Part shown: piece after piece, positions 26,048-34,642 of the stretch | Position numbering within the stretch: the first letter of the stretch is position 1 | How the letters are laid out: each line of letters begins with the position of its first letter | Made by a program: the position numbers and the translations under genes | The notes under the pieces: model-generated | Seen by the model: the letters and a program-made list of their open reading frames with translations, nothing else | Databases searched by the model: none | What the model was told of the DNA's origin: nothing | Origin: Dehalococcoidia bacterium | GTDB taxonomy: Bacteria; Chloroflexota; Dehalococcoidia; Tepidiformales; Tepidiformaceae | Direction of reading: 5' to 3' | Assembly: GCA_003104995.1 (NCBI GenBank) | Contig: PQAO01000014.1 | Coordinates: 43,950 to 97,456, forward strand | Length of the DNA stretch: 53,507 nt

Positions 26048-26296
26048 CTATGAGCGCGCGATGCGGTCGCCAATCCACCAGCCCACCGCGGCCCCGAACG
26101 CTGTCGCTACGAGTATGGATGTGAAAAGAAACCCCTGGAGCTCCCTGAGCCAGTCGGTCCTCGCCTCGAGGATCGGGTTCAACCAGGTGTACCCGAGGAA
26201 GGCGATTCCAAAGCCAACCGCCGCGCCCGCCAGCATCCACGCTGCGGTGCGCCGTGGCTGGCGCGGGCCGACAGGCGGCCCCGGGTCGAGCGTCAT
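26048..26296 (-). CDS. Small two-helix membrane protein
   Basis: 82 residues from the ATG at 26296, which has GGAGG five bases upstream (an ATG five codons earlier is the alternative). Two hydrophobic segments (AAWMLAGAAVGFGIAFLGYT and FTSILVATAFGAAVGWWIGD) with short polar ends. Unknown function. Confidence 0.55.
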   Translation of the reverse strand: MTLDPGPPVGPRQPRRTAAWMLAGAAVGFGIAFLGYTWLNPILEARTDWLRELQGFLFTSILVATAFGAAVGWWIGDRIARS

Positions 26297-26395
26297 TTGG
26301 ACCTCCGGCATTTCCGCGCGGGACGAGACTCGTCCGCCATGACCCGGCCCCCGGTGGACGGGAACGGACAGCGCCCGATCACCACAGTCCGCATT

Positions 26396-27145
26396 TCAAC
26401 CCGTAGCCCGGCGCGACCGGCGGATCGCGATGGCAGCGGCGTTCTGGTTGGCGGCCCGCTCGGGGGTATCGTCAAGTGGCGCCAGGTCGACTTCCGGTCC
26501 GTAGCGGCGGCGGAGGGCGGCGAGGATCAGCTCGTCGGCCAGGCGGGGGTTCTTTGGCAGGAGGCTACCGTGGAGGTACGTCCCGATGGCATTGTTGTGG
26601 CGCGCGCCCTCGAAGCCATCCACGGCGTTGTTCCCGAAGCCCCGGCGCACACGCCCGAAGGGCGCCTGGTCGAGCGCGAGGTAGGTCCGGCCACCGTGGT
26701 TCTCAAATCCGACCACTTCGCCAAGCTCGGTCTCCAACACCACGTCGCCGATGCATCGGTCGGCGACCGGGCCGGGGTGGCGCGTCTCAAGGTCGAACAC
26801 GCCGATGCCGGGGATGATGCTGCCGTCATGGTCGACGTAGCGGTGGCCGAAAAGCTGGAAACCGCCACAGACCGCAAGCGCGGGGAGGCCGTGGCCGATG
26901 GCCTCGCGGATGGCGGGCCCGCGGCCAACAAGATCGCCGGCGATGCGGCGCTGCTCGCGGTCCTGCCCGCCGCCGATGAGTACCAGGTCGAACTCCGCCG
27001 GGTTGAACGGGTTGCCGATGTTGACCTGGCCGAGGTGGAACCTGATGTCGCGCGCCTCGCAGCGGTAGCGGAGCGCGATGACGTTGCCGCGGTCGCCGTA
27101 GATGTTCATGACGTCGGGATAGAGGTGGGCGACGCGCAGTTCCAT
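26396..27145 (-). CDS. gatD: GatD-like lipid II isoglutaminyl synthase, glutamine amidotransferase subunit
   Basis: 249 residues. It is a class I glutamine amidotransferase of the CobQ/GatD type: N-terminal LRVAHLYPDVMNIYGDRGNV, nucleophile in LAVCGGFQLFG (Cys93), and catalytic His in IGTYLHGSLLPKNPRLAD (His192). The LYPDxMNxYGDRGN start is diagnostic of GatD, which supplies ammonia to MurT so that the D-glutamate of lipid II is amidated. That modification is typical of Gram-positive-type cell walls. MurT normally sits next to GatD; here the neighbours are an FAD enzyme and a small membrane protein, so the partner must be elsewhere. Confidence 0.88.
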   Translation of the reverse strand: MELRVAHLYPDVMNIYGDRGNVIALRYRCEARDIRFHLGQVNIGNPFNPAEFDLVLIGGGQDREQRRIAGDLVGRGPAIREAIGHGLPALAVCGGFQLFGHRYVDHDGSIIPGIGVFDLETRHPGPVADRCIGDVVLETELGEVVGFENHGGRTYLALDQAPFGRVRRGFGNNAVDGFEGARHNNAIGTYLHGSLLPKNPRLADELILAALRRRYGPEVDLAPLDDTPERAANQNAAAIAIRRSRRATG

Positions 27146-27159
27146 GGGTAGAGGATAGA

Positions 27160-27191
27160 GGGCGAACAGAGGAATGAGGAATGAGGAAAGA
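27160..27191. repeat. Short GAATGAG tandem repeat
   Basis: GAGGAATGAGGAATGAGGAA-type direct repeats lie in the gap between GatD and the FAD oxidoreductase. Low-complexity intergenic repeat; no function visible. Confidence 0.5.
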
Positions 27192-27265
27192 GGTCGGGCC
27201 CGGCATTCTGCCGGGCGGCCCCGGGAGGAGTGGTGCGGTTTGGTGGGCGCTGCTCGATGTAGCGA

Positions 27266-28366
27266 CTACCCGGCGGGCGCCGTGGCGGGCGGGCCGGCGG
27301 CGAGCATCTGGAGGACCTCGGGCGTTGGGTCCAGGTCCTTGCAGAGGAGTGCGGTGAGGTTGTAGAGCATGCCCGTCGCGGCGTTGCGCTGCTGTTCGTA
27401 GGCCTCCATGGCCGGGCCCCACTGCCGTCCGCCGGTGAACACCTCGTGGAGTGCACCGGCAATGGCCCCGGCATCGCGGAGGGCGTCGTTGATGCCCTGG
27501 CCGAGGAGCGGATCGCGGTAGTAGCCGGCATCGCCGACCAGCGCCCAGCCCGGTCCGAACGGCTTGCGATAGAAGCTCTCGTGGGGCGAAAGGCCCATGA
27601 TCCGGCTGGTGCGGCGAGCGTTTGCAGTCCGCTCGCCGAGGGTGGGGACGGTGGCGAAGGCGGCCTGCATGTTGCCCTCGATGTCGGCCCGGAACTCCTT
27701 GAACCGGCCGGCCTGGAACTCGACGCCCAGGCACGCTTCGCCATCGTTGGTCGGGAACACGAACATCGCCTGTCCTCCGCCGAGGTAGAGCTCGGCGTAG
27801 CTGCCGTGGGCCATGTCCGCGAAGTACGCGTAGTACCCCGCGGTTGTGCCCTGGACCACGTTGTACTCGGCGGCGCCAACCTGGCGGGCGACGAACGACT
27901 GGCGTCCGTCGGCGCCGATGACCACCCGGGCGCGCTCCTCGCAGGCCTGATCGCCGGTGTGCGCACGGATGCCCTGGACCACGCCGTCTTCGACAATGAG
28001 CGCGGCGGCCGAAGTGCCCTCACGGACCTCGGCGCCAGCTTCGCGGGCGGCATCGACCAGGATCTTGTCGAGCACGGTCCGGCGCGGCGCGATGGTCAGC
28101 GGGTCGCTGGGGTCGGCCGGGAGGGCCATGCCCTGGAGGGTCCGCCGGGTGCCATGGAGCTGAGGGCAGCCAGTGGCGAGGACACGGTCGAGCAATCCCC
28201 ATTCGCCCAGGAGCTTGACCCCGTCGGGGGTCATGAAGTGGGTGGAGAGCGTGTCGCTGGGAAAGTTCGCCCGGTCGACCAGCAGCACGCGGTGTCCACT
28301 CCGGGCCAGCAGCATGGCCGTGGGTGAGCCGGCGCAGCGGGCACCGACTACAATCGCGTCGTACAT
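27266..28366 (-). CDS. FAD-dependent oxidoreductase/monooxygenase (geranylgeranyl-reductase-like)
   Basis: 366 residues from ATG at 28366, with AGGAG nine bases upstream. N-terminal MYDAIVVGARCAGSPTAMLL is the FAD Rossmann motif; HFMTPDGVKLLGEWGL and APRRTVLDKILVDAAREAG match group A flavin monooxygenases; VVIGADGRQSFVARQVGA is the DG fingerprint; ALVGDAGYYRDPLLGQGIND is the GD motif that binds ribityl. It lacks a C-terminal thioredoxin-like extension. Related proteins act as hydroxylases, halogenases or isoprenoid reductases; the reaction is unknown. Confidence 0.88.
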   Translation of the reverse strand: MYDAIVVGARCAGSPTAMLLARSGHRVLLVDRANFPSDTLSTHFMTPDGVKLLGEWGLLDRVLATGCPQLHGTRRTLQGMALPADPSDPLTIAPRRTVLDKILVDAAREAGAEVREGTSAAALIVEDGVVQGIRAHTGDQACEERARVVIGADGRQSFVARQVGAAEYNVVQGTTAGYYAYFADMAHGSYAELYLGGGQAMFVFPTNDGEACLGVEFQAGRFKEFRADIEGNMQAAFATVPTLGERTANARRTSRIMGLSPHESFYRKPFGPGWALVGDAGYYRDPLLGQGINDALRDAGAIAGALHEVFTGGRQWGPAMEAYEQQRNAATGMLYNLTALLCKDLDPTPEVLQMLAAGPPATAPAG

Positions 28367-28479
28367 CTCTCGAACTCCTGCCGTCCCGTGGGTGGCGTTT
28401 TGTACCACACCCCGAAGGCAAGGTATGAGAGGCGGGTCACAGTCTGAAGCTCGACGAACGCGAACTGCTCGAACTGCAA

Positions 28480-29103
28480 GTGCGCACGCTCTACCGTGTC
28501 GACCGGTTGGGGCGGCTGGTGTGCGTGAACGATATTGGCGAACGGACCGCGCCCCGGCTCTTCATCGGGACCGGGAGCGACGGCCGCAGGGTGGTGCGGG
28601 TAGGCGTAGGGGTGGGCGAGCGGGAGTGGCGCGCACTCCTGCGCTGCGCCGGAGACGCGGAAGCGGTGCGGGCGAGGCTCGAGACCAGGGCGCCCGTCGA
28701 ACACGAGCACCGCGGCCCCGCGTACGTGCTCCCGGGCGGCTTGCGCGCGGCAGCACGGGCAGCCCTGGTGACCGACCCGTCGCTGTTGCACCCCGACCCG
28801 TCGCCATGGGGGCCGGAATTGGAACTCCGCGGGCCGTGCTTCGGGGTAATGGACGGCGGGCAGGTGGTCTCGATCTGCTGTTGCGCGCGCACCACCCCGG
28901 AGGCAGCCGAGGCAGGTGTGCAGACAGCCACCGCCTTCCGGGGCAGGGGGTTCGCGGCCTGGGCCGTGGCTGCCTGGGGGGAGGCAGTGATCGCCTCGGG
29001 GCGGGTGGCCTTCTACAGCACGTCGCGCGAGAACCTGGCGTCGCAGGCGGTAGCGCGGAAGCTGGGGGCGGTCGAATTCGGGGAGGACTGGAGCCTGGGA
29101 TAG
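28480..29103 (+). CDS. GNAT-family N-acetyltransferase-like protein
   Basis: 207 residues from GTG at 28480. The C-terminal half has the acetyl-CoA loop: QTATAFRGRGFAAWAVAAWG (RGxG), FYSTSRENLASQAVARKLGA and FGEDWSLG. The N-terminal half has a substrate domain (DRLGRLVCVNDIGE, APRLFIGTGSDGRRVVRVG). In-frame codons upstream of 28480 also read as protein (KLDERELLELQ), and the first ATG/GTG/TTG is inside that helix; a CTG at 28444 could be the true start. Substrate unknown. Confidence 0.75.
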   Translation: MRTLYRVDRLGRLVCVNDIGERTAPRLFIGTGSDGRRVVRVGVGVGEREWRALLRCAGDAEAVRARLETRAPVEHEHRGPAYVLPGGLRAAARAALVTDPSLLHPDPSPWGPELELRGPCFGVMDGGQVVSICCCARTTPEAAEAGVQTATAFRGRGFAAWAVAAWGEAVIASGRVAFYSTSRENLASQAVARKLGAVEFGEDWSLG

Positions 29104-29173
29104 CCGTTTGGGCGGCGGATTGGCTCCGGGCGCGGGCGGGCTCACAGGCACGCAAGCGCAGGCCTGCCGTACC

Positions 29174-30652
29174 ATGGAGGGAATGCCTGAAACTTCCGCC
29201 GCCTCCGCCCGTGATCTTCCCGAACTCATCCAGGGAGGGATGGGGGTCGGCGTTTCGGACTGGAGACTGGCTCGCGCGGTCGCGATGGCCGGCCGGCGTC
29301 TCGGCAAACGCGTCCTGGGGGTCGTGTCGGGCACGGGACTCCCGGTGATGCTGGTTGACCGCCTCCAGGCGGGCGATCCTGACGTTGGTCGCGCGCTGCG
29401 CGCCTTCGACCCCGAGATCGCCCGCGAAATCCTGGATGAATACTGGAGAGACGAGCCGGTGCCAACCGGCCGGCGGCGCAAGCTCCCCCCCAAGCCTGAG
29501 GTGGTGGTCACGGGCAAACCGGCGGTGCGGACAAAGATGACCCGGCTCGCGGTCGCGGCCGCCTTCGTGGAAGTGTGGCTCGCGAAGGAGGGCCACAGCG
29601 GCCCGATCGGGATCAATGTCCTCGAAAAGGTCCAGACCATGCACCTGCCGGTGCTGCTCGGGGCAATGCTGGCGGGGGTGGACTACGTGCTGGTTGGCGC
29701 GGGCATCCCGCACCAGGTCCCCGCCGTGCTGGCCAGCTACGCGCGCAACGAGCCGGCGAGCTACCGCATGGACGTCGCCGGTTCGAATGAGAAGCACCTG
29801 CTCACGCTCGACCCGCGCCCGTTCATCCGGCCGGGCACGACCCTCACGCGGCCGAGGTTCCTGCTCATCGCCTCGCATCACGCCCTGGCCATGCGGCTGG
29901 CGGCGACGGTCGAAGTCGATGGCTTCGTGATGGAGGGTCCGAGTGCGGGCGGCCACAACGCCCCGGCACGCGGAAAGACGGTCGCGGAGGACGGTCAGCC
30001 GGTCTACGGCGAGCGCGACCGCCCGGACCTGGCGAAGATTGCTGAGCTGGGCAAGCCGTTCTGGCTCGCCGGGTCCTACGCGAGCCCGGAACGCCTTGCG
30101 GAAGTGAAGGCGTTGGGTGCCGTCGGCGTCCAGATTGGCTCGGCATTCGCTCTCTGCGACGAATCGGGGCTACGCGAGGACGTCAAGTGCGAGGTACGCC
30201 GGCGCGTCGCCGACGGAACAATCGAGGTCAAGACCAGCGCCACCGCCTCTCCTTCGGGCTTCCCGTTCCAGGTCGTCCAGATGCGGGGGACCCTCTCCGA
30301 CCCGTGCGTGTACGAGAGCCGGACCCGGATCTGCAACATTGGCCACCTGGTGGAGGCCTACCGGAAGGATGGAGGCGGGATCGGCTTCCGCTGTCCCGGC
30401 GAACCGGTCGATGCGTTCGTGCGGAAGGGCGGAGGCAGTTCCGAGACGATTGGAAGGATTTGTCTCTGCAACGGGCTCGGCGCGGCGGCGGGGTACGGGC
30501 GCATGTCCCATGGCGGGCCGGAGCCGATCATCGTCACCCTCGGGAAGGATGTGGAGTTCTACGCCCACATGGCGGTGCGGCCGGATGGCGGCTACTCCGC
30601 CGAGGATGTCGTCCGTTACATACTGGAGCCAGCGCCAGCCGGGACTGCCTGA
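29174..30652 (+). CDS. Nitronate monooxygenase-family flavoprotein
   Basis: About 492 residues (ATG at 29174 or 29183). A TIM-barrel FMN protein: LPELIQGGMGVGVSDWRLAR at the start, GINVLEKVQTMHLPVLLGAM, AGVDYVLVGAGIPHQVPAVL, GFVMEGPSAGGHNAPARGK (the phosphate and GGH motif), FWLAGSYASPERLAEVKALG and GAVGVQIGSAFALCDESGL. It is longer than the standard 2-nitropropane dioxygenase (about 350 aa) because of a C-terminal part with several Cys (RICNIGHLVEAYRK, FRCPGEP, ICLCNGLGA) that might bind metal. Substrate not assignable. Confidence 0.85.
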   Translation: MEGMPETSAASARDLPELIQGGMGVGVSDWRLARAVAMAGRRLGKRVLGVVSGTGLPVMLVDRLQAGDPDVGRALRAFDPEIAREILDEYWRDEPVPTGRRRKLPPKPEVVVTGKPAVRTKMTRLAVAAAFVEVWLAKEGHSGPIGINVLEKVQTMHLPVLLGAMLAGVDYVLVGAGIPHQVPAVLASYARNEPASYRMDVAGSNEKHLLTLDPRPFIRPGTTLTRPRFLLIASHHALAMRLAATVEVDGFVMEGPSAGGHNAPARGKTVAEDGQPVYGERDRPDLAKIAELGKPFWLAGSYASPERLAEVKALGAVGVQIGSAFALCDESGLREDVKCEVRRRVADGTIEVKTSATASPSGFPFQVVQMRGTLSDPCVYESRTRICNIGHLVEAYRKDGGGIGFRCPGEPVDAFVRKGGGSSETIGRICLCNGLGAAAGYGRMSHGGPEPIIVTLGKDVEFYAHMAVRPDGGYSAEDVVRYILEPAPAGTA

Positions 30653-30698
30653 GGGCCGAGTTCACCGTCCCCGCGGGCTTCCGGAACCTCGGCTGTAC

Positions 30699-31511
30699 CT
30701 ATTCGAACAGGAACGGGCGGCGCCGGGGCTTCGCGCGGTAGCGCAGGCCGAACTTGCGCATTCCCGCTTCGCGGATGTGTTCCGCGGCCTCTTCGGGCGA
30801 ATCGGTGACCAGGAAGTGGGAGTAGTCCTCGAAGTCGATGGTGCCCGCGCCGACGAGCCGCTGCTGCATGAAGTCCGTGAGCGGCCGCCAGAACTCGACG
30901 CCCATGAGGATGATCGGGTAGTCGCGGATCTTGCCGGTCTGGATGAGCGTGGCGATTTCGAACATCTCGTCCATGGTGCCGTAGCCACCCGGGAGCGCGA
31001 CGAAAGCGTAGGAGTACTTCGCGAGCATCACCTTGCGGACGAAGAAGTAGCGGAACTGGACGAAGGTATCGAGGTAGGGGTTGGGCTGTTGCTCCTCGGG
31101 GAGTTCGATGTTGCAGCCGACCGAGTGGCCGCGCGCCTCCTTTGCCCCGCGGTTGGCAGCTTCCATCAGGCCGGGCCCGCCGCCGGTCATCACCGTGAAC
31201 CCTTCCTTCACGATGGCGGCGCCGACCTGGCGGCCGAGCTTGTAGTAAGGATGGCCTTCAGTGAACCGGGCCGAACCGAAGACGGTGACACAGGGACCGA
31301 CGAAGTGGAGCCGGCGAAATCCCCGGACGAACTCCAGCGCGATGCGCACGATGCGAATGAACTCCGAACCGCGGTTCTGGGGGCCTTCGAGGAGCTTGTG
31401 CTCGTCGGCTGTTGGAGGGCTTTTCCCCCACTCCCCGTCCCCGTCCTCGGGGAAGTCGGCGGGGATGACCGGGAGGCGGGGCGCGGTGCCGAACTCGTCG
31501 ATGCTGGACAT
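30699..31511 (-). CDS. LOG-family (TIGR00730) protein
   Basis: 270 residues. Rossmann-like LOG motifs: VTVFGSARFTEGHPYYKLGR, VMTGGGPGLMEAANRGAKEA, the PGGxGTxxE signature in FVALPGGYGTMDEMFEIATL and the RKVML segment before it. The family includes cytokinin riboside 5'-monophosphate phosphoribohydrolase and other nucleotide 5'-monophosphate nucleosidases. A 60-residue N-terminal extension is present. Confidence 0.88.
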   Translation of the reverse strand: MSSIDEFGTAPRLPVIPADFPEDGDGEWGKSPPTADEHKLLEGPQNRGSEFIRIVRIALEFVRGFRRLHFVGPCVTVFGSARFTEGHPYYKLGRQVGAAIVKEGFTVMTGGGPGLMEAANRGAKEARGHSVGCNIELPEEQQPNPYLDTFVQFRYFFVRKVMLAKYSYAFVALPGGYGTMDEMFEIATLIQTGKIRDYPIILMGVEFWRPLTDFMQQRLVGAGTIDFEDYSHFLVTDSPEEAAEHIREAGMRKFGLRYRAKPRRRPFLFE

Positions 31512-31610
31512 GCGTAGGCTGGAGTCTACCCGGGCAGACGCCGGACGGGGAAATTTGCGGTGATTCCCCTACTTTGGTTTTGGGCAGGCGCCGTCGATTG
31601 TCCAGTTACC

Positions 31611-31805
31611 ATGTATCCCGAACCGGCCCAAGAAGCTCCCGCCCGGACCCTCCACCTGGTCCCTCGCGGCAGCGAGTGGCGCCTTTTGCGCGATGGCGAC
31701 GACCAGCCGCTGGCGGTGTTCGGCGACCTCGGGCGCGCACTCGACGCGGCCACGCGCGGACAGCATCCGGTCCGGGTGGTGGTGCATGAGCCGGGCGCTG
31801 CCTAA
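31611..31805 (+). CDS. DUF2188-like small protein
   Basis: 64 residues from ATG at 31611; the frame is open back to 31560 but that part is not protein-like. The sequence LHLVPRGSEWRLLRDGDDQP, then VFGDLGRALDAAT and VRVVVHEPG, has the beta-beta-alpha-beta pattern of DUF2188 proteins (short repeats binding unknown ligands). It ends 4 bases inside the convergent downstream gene. Confidence 0.55.
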   Translation: MYPEPAQEAPARTLHLVPRGSEWRLLRDGDDQPLAVFGDLGRALDAATRGQHPVRVVVHEPGAA

Positions 31806-32284
31806 AAGACGAGCCTCGGGCCCTCTGGCGGCGGGGTTTCCGCCGGAGCAGGCACCGCCGCACTTCCCAGCACCCAGCGTTCGATATCCACGGGATCGAA
31901 CCGTCCGATGGCGTCGTATTCGCCCTCGCTGAAGACGAACGGGCTGCGCGCGTCGTCGCCCGGCGGCAGGGCAGTCAGTTCGGCCCGGAAAACGATCGCG
32001 AGTTCCCAGCCGCCACCCTCGAACGGGAACGACATGACATCGGCAATCGTGAGCGAGGAGATGGCGCCCCCGCACCAGTCGTCGGCGAGGGCAGCCGCGG
32101 TCTCGTAGGGGTTGCCCCGGAAGTCCATCACGTCCCAGGGGAGCCAGCGCCCGCGGGCCTGGCGGGCAGCGACATCGAACACCACGAGCCGGCGCTGGAA
32201 GACGGGCACCAGGTAGACGCTGATGTGCGCCCCGCCGGGTGTCAGTCCGTCGGTGGGCTTGCCGAAAAAGGCCTGGCGCGGCAT
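31802..32284 (-). CDS. Nudix-like protein with degenerate Nudix box
   Basis: 160 residues from ATG at 32284. Strand and helix order matches the Nudix fold: ISVYLVPVFQRRLVVFDVAA, then RGRWLPWDVMDFRGNPYETA, then AALADDWCGGAISSLTIADV, then GGWELAIVFRAELTAL and YDAIGRFDPVDIERWVLG (like the usual ...RWFxxDEL end). The catalytic box GX5EX7REUXEEXGU is not intact: the REXXEE position reads ALADDW, so hydrolase activity is doubtful. It may be a ligand-binding or regulatory relative. Assignment is by pattern only. Confidence 0.5.
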   Translation of the reverse strand: MPRQAFFGKPTDGLTPGGAHISVYLVPVFQRRLVVFDVAARQARGRWLPWDVMDFRGNPYETAAALADDWCGGAISSLTIADVMSFPFEGGGWELAIVFRAELTALPPGDDARSPFVFSEGEYDAIGRFDPVDIERWVLGSAAVPAPAETPPPEGPRLVF

Positions 32285-32309
32285 GTGTTCAGGGTAGGGG
32301 ATCGGGCGG

Positions 32310-33566
32310 CTAAAGGATGCCGGAAAAGTCCGCGCCTTCCCCGAACGGACCGACGATCGCCATCGTCGCGTTGGCCGGGGCAAGGATCTGACGGCCGACG
32401 CGCAGCAGGTCGTCGCGCGTTACGGCATCGAGCCGGGCGACCACCTCATCGACGGTAAGGATGTCATCGAGGAGGAGTTCCTGGGAGCCAATCCAGCCAG
32501 CGACCGAGCGCGTGTCTTCCATGCGGAGCTGGATGCGGCCGCGGGCCATCTGCTTGCCCTTGGCGAGCTCGGAGTCCGGGAGGCCGCCGAGGAGCTTCGC
32601 CGTCTCCTGGAGGGTGACCTCGACGGTGGTGCGGGCGTTCGCGGGGTCACACCCGGCGTAAATCGTGAACGAGCCGGTGTCGCGGTACTCGCTCGGATAG
32701 CTGTGGATGTCGTACACGAGGGCGCGCTCTTCGCGCAGTTCGAGGAAAAGACGGCTGGACATGCCTTCGCCGAGGACGGTGCTCAGAAGGTCGACGGCGA
32801 AGCGGTCGGGGTGGCTGAGGGAAACGCTCGGATAGGCGATGCAGATGTGGGCCTGCTCGGTCGCTTTATCGCGGACGGCCAGGCGGGGCGCACCGTTGCG
32901 GGCGGTCACCGGGAGCCACGCGCCCGGGACGGCGGCGGGCATGTCGCCCAGCCAGCGGCCGGCGGCCGCCACCACCTCATCGTGGACGACGTTGCCAGCA
33001 GCCACGAGGACCAGGTTCGAAGGCACATATTGGCGACGGAAGTATTCCGTTACGGCCGAGAGCGGGAGCCGCTGCACGGTCTCGGGCGTTCCGCCGACGT
33101 TACGGCCGAGAGGCTGGCCCGGCCAGAGGGTCTCATCGATGAGGATGCCAACGAGCTCGGCCGGGTTGTCCTCGATGCCGGCAAGCTCTTCGAGGATGAC
33201 GGCGCGCTCCTTTTCGAGCTCGGCGCCATCCATGACCGGGTCGCGGACCATGTCGGCCAGGATGTCGATGGTCTCCGTCGCGGCCGTATGGGGGACCTTC
33301 GCGTAGTAGACCGTGGCTTCGCGGTCGGTGGCGGCGTTGTGCATGCCGCCGACGCCCTCGATCGCCTCGGAGATGTCGCGTGCGGTGGGGCGGCGGGAAG
33401 CACCCTTGAAGAGCATGTGTTCGAGGAAGTGCGAGAGGCCGGCCTCGGCATCGAGCTCGTAGCGGCTCCCGGCGCCGACGTACACGCTGATTGTCGCGGA
33501 GCGGGTGTGCGGCATTTCGCCGGTGACGATGCGGAGGCCATTGGGAAGAGTGGAACGTTTGTACAT
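32310..33566 (-). CDS. M16-family zinc peptidase
   Basis: 418 residues. The inverted zinc motif HFLEH (46-50) in AEAGLSHFLEHMLFKGASRR is followed by DREATVYYAKV, near which the third ligand Glu lies. TDREATVYY, then LEELAGIEDNPAEL, and a C-terminal half (VDLLSTVLGEGMSSRLFLEL, then RALVYDIHSYPSEY) complete the bacterial YmxG/PqqL-type processing-peptidase layout. Length (about 420 aa) is normal. These enzymes degrade or process peptides in the cytoplasm. Confidence 0.92.
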   Translation of the reverse strand: MYKRSTLPNGLRIVTGEMPHTRSATISVYVGAGSRYELDAEAGLSHFLEHMLFKGASRRPTARDISEAIEGVGGMHNAATDREATVYYAKVPHTAATETIDILADMVRDPVMDGAELEKERAVILEELAGIEDNPAELVGILIDETLWPGQPLGRNVGGTPETVQRLPLSAVTEYFRRQYVPSNLVLVAAGNVVHDEVVAAAGRWLGDMPAAVPGAWLPVTARNGAPRLAVRDKATEQAHICIAYPSVSLSHPDRFAVDLLSTVLGEGMSSRLFLELREERALVYDIHSYPSEYRDTGSFTIYAGCDPANARTTVEVTLQETAKLLGGLPDSELAKGKQMARGRIQLRMEDTRSVAGWIGSQELLLDDILTVDEVVARLDAVTRDDLLRVGRQILAPANATMAIVGPFGEGADFSGIL

Positions 33567-33728
33567 GGGGTAAGGGAGCCGGACCGCCCGGCCAGAAGGA
33601 CGATCATAAGCGGTCGGCAGCCAGTGGTCAGCTAACGGGGAGGGAGGGGCCAGGAGCCCGGCTCACCCCTCCGGGGCCAACTGGCAATCCTCCGCGCCTC
33701 TGCGGTCGCCCTTGCCGCCCTCTGCCTC

Positions 33729-33896
33729 CTACCCGTGCCGCACTTCGATGGCCGACGGCAGCGAAACCACCCGCCGCCGGAACGGCAGCAACGGGCGCGG
33801 CCGCGGGATCTCCCCGAGGCGGCCGAGCAGTTCGGCGCGGCGGCTCACGTGGGCGAGCTGCAGGCGGGCGGTTTCGATGGCGATGTTGTGGTTCAT
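33729..33896 (-). CDS. Small basic protein, unknown
   Basis: 55 residues from ATG at 33896, with GGAG about eight bases upstream. The sequence MNHNIAIETARLQLAHVSRR then an Arg/Pro-rich tail has the form of short helical proteins common in high-GC genomes. No function assignable. Confidence 0.45.
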   Translation of the reverse strand: MNHNIAIETARLQLAHVSRRAELLGRLGEIPRPRPLLPFRRRVVSLPSAIEVRHG

Positions 33897-34126
33897 TTCC
33901 GGTACTCCAGCGTTGTTGTGCTGGTTAGACCGGCGAATCCACGAATCCTTACACGGGGGCCTCTTCCTGGCGGCTGCCACTCGCCTGCCCAGCCCCAATA
34001 CATCGTCTTCGAAAATCTCTGCGCCTCCGCGCCTCCCGGTTCGCCCTGCCGAAGCCGGGCCGCCAGGGTCCGGCCGCCGTAGCTGCAAGCGCGAAGCGCC
34101 CCCGGCGTGTTACCCTACGGCGTCGG

Positions 34127-34203
34127 CGGGGTGTAGCTCAGCCTGGCAGAGCGCTACGTTCGGGACGTAGAGGCCACAGGTTCAAATCCTGTCACCCCGA
34201 CCA
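34127..34203 (+). tRNA. tRNA-Pro(CGG)
   Basis: A cloverleaf folds by hand: acceptor CGGGGTG (34127-34133) pairs with CACCCCG (34193-34199), D arm GCTC..GAGC, anticodon stem CTACG/CGTAG with loop TTCGGGA (anticodon CGG, proline), T arm ACAGG-TTCAAAT-CCTGT, discriminator A and encoded CCA. It lies at the left edge of a lower-GC accessory block, a common integration position. Confidence 0.95.
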
Positions 34204-34300
34204 GATCAGCACGCCGCGTGGGTGGTTTTTGGGAGCCGCTTCGAAACCGTAGGTGGAGGAACTCGATGCCCTTGAGAGGGCCTCTGGTCCCGCTCGGACA

Positions 34301-34642
34301 ATGGAACTTGCATTCGAGACAGAAGACCTACGCACTATGTGTGAGAGAGAGTCCGAAGCCGTGTCTGCATTGGGGCCTGAGGTCGCCCGGGCGCTACGTC
34401 ATCGTCTTGCGGACATTGCGGCGGCCTCCGCAGTTAGTGAGCTTCCCGCCGGGAATCCCCGAGTGATCCCCGGTAACAGCAACGAGTTGCTCTACGTAGA
34501 CCTCGGTGCGGAGCATTTCTTGGCCCTCGTTCCAAATCATCGACGCAACCCGACGACCGAGGATGGTTCGGTTGACTGGAGCCGAGTCTGGAGGCTGAAG
34601 TTGATTAAGATTGGAAGCCCCGATGTCGACGTTCAGTCCTGA
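34301..34642 (+). CDS. HigB/RelE-like toxin
   Basis: 113 residues from ATG at 34301 (an ATG at 34253 is possible). The pattern MELAFETEDLRTMCERESEA, then ARALRHRLADIAAASAVSEL, then NELLYVDLGAEHFLALVPNH and VWRLKLIKIG matches the HigB/plasmid maintenance killer family of mRNA-cleaving toxins. Its 3' end overlaps the start of the HigA/ImmA-like gene by 20 bases, the normal toxin-first HigBA order. It lies about 100 bases after the tRNA. Confidence 0.72.
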   Translation: MELAFETEDLRTMCERESEAVSALGPEVARALRHRLADIAAASAVSELPAGNPRVIPGNSNELLYVDLGAEHFLALVPNHRRNPTTEDGSVDWSRVWRLKLIKIGSPDVDVQS

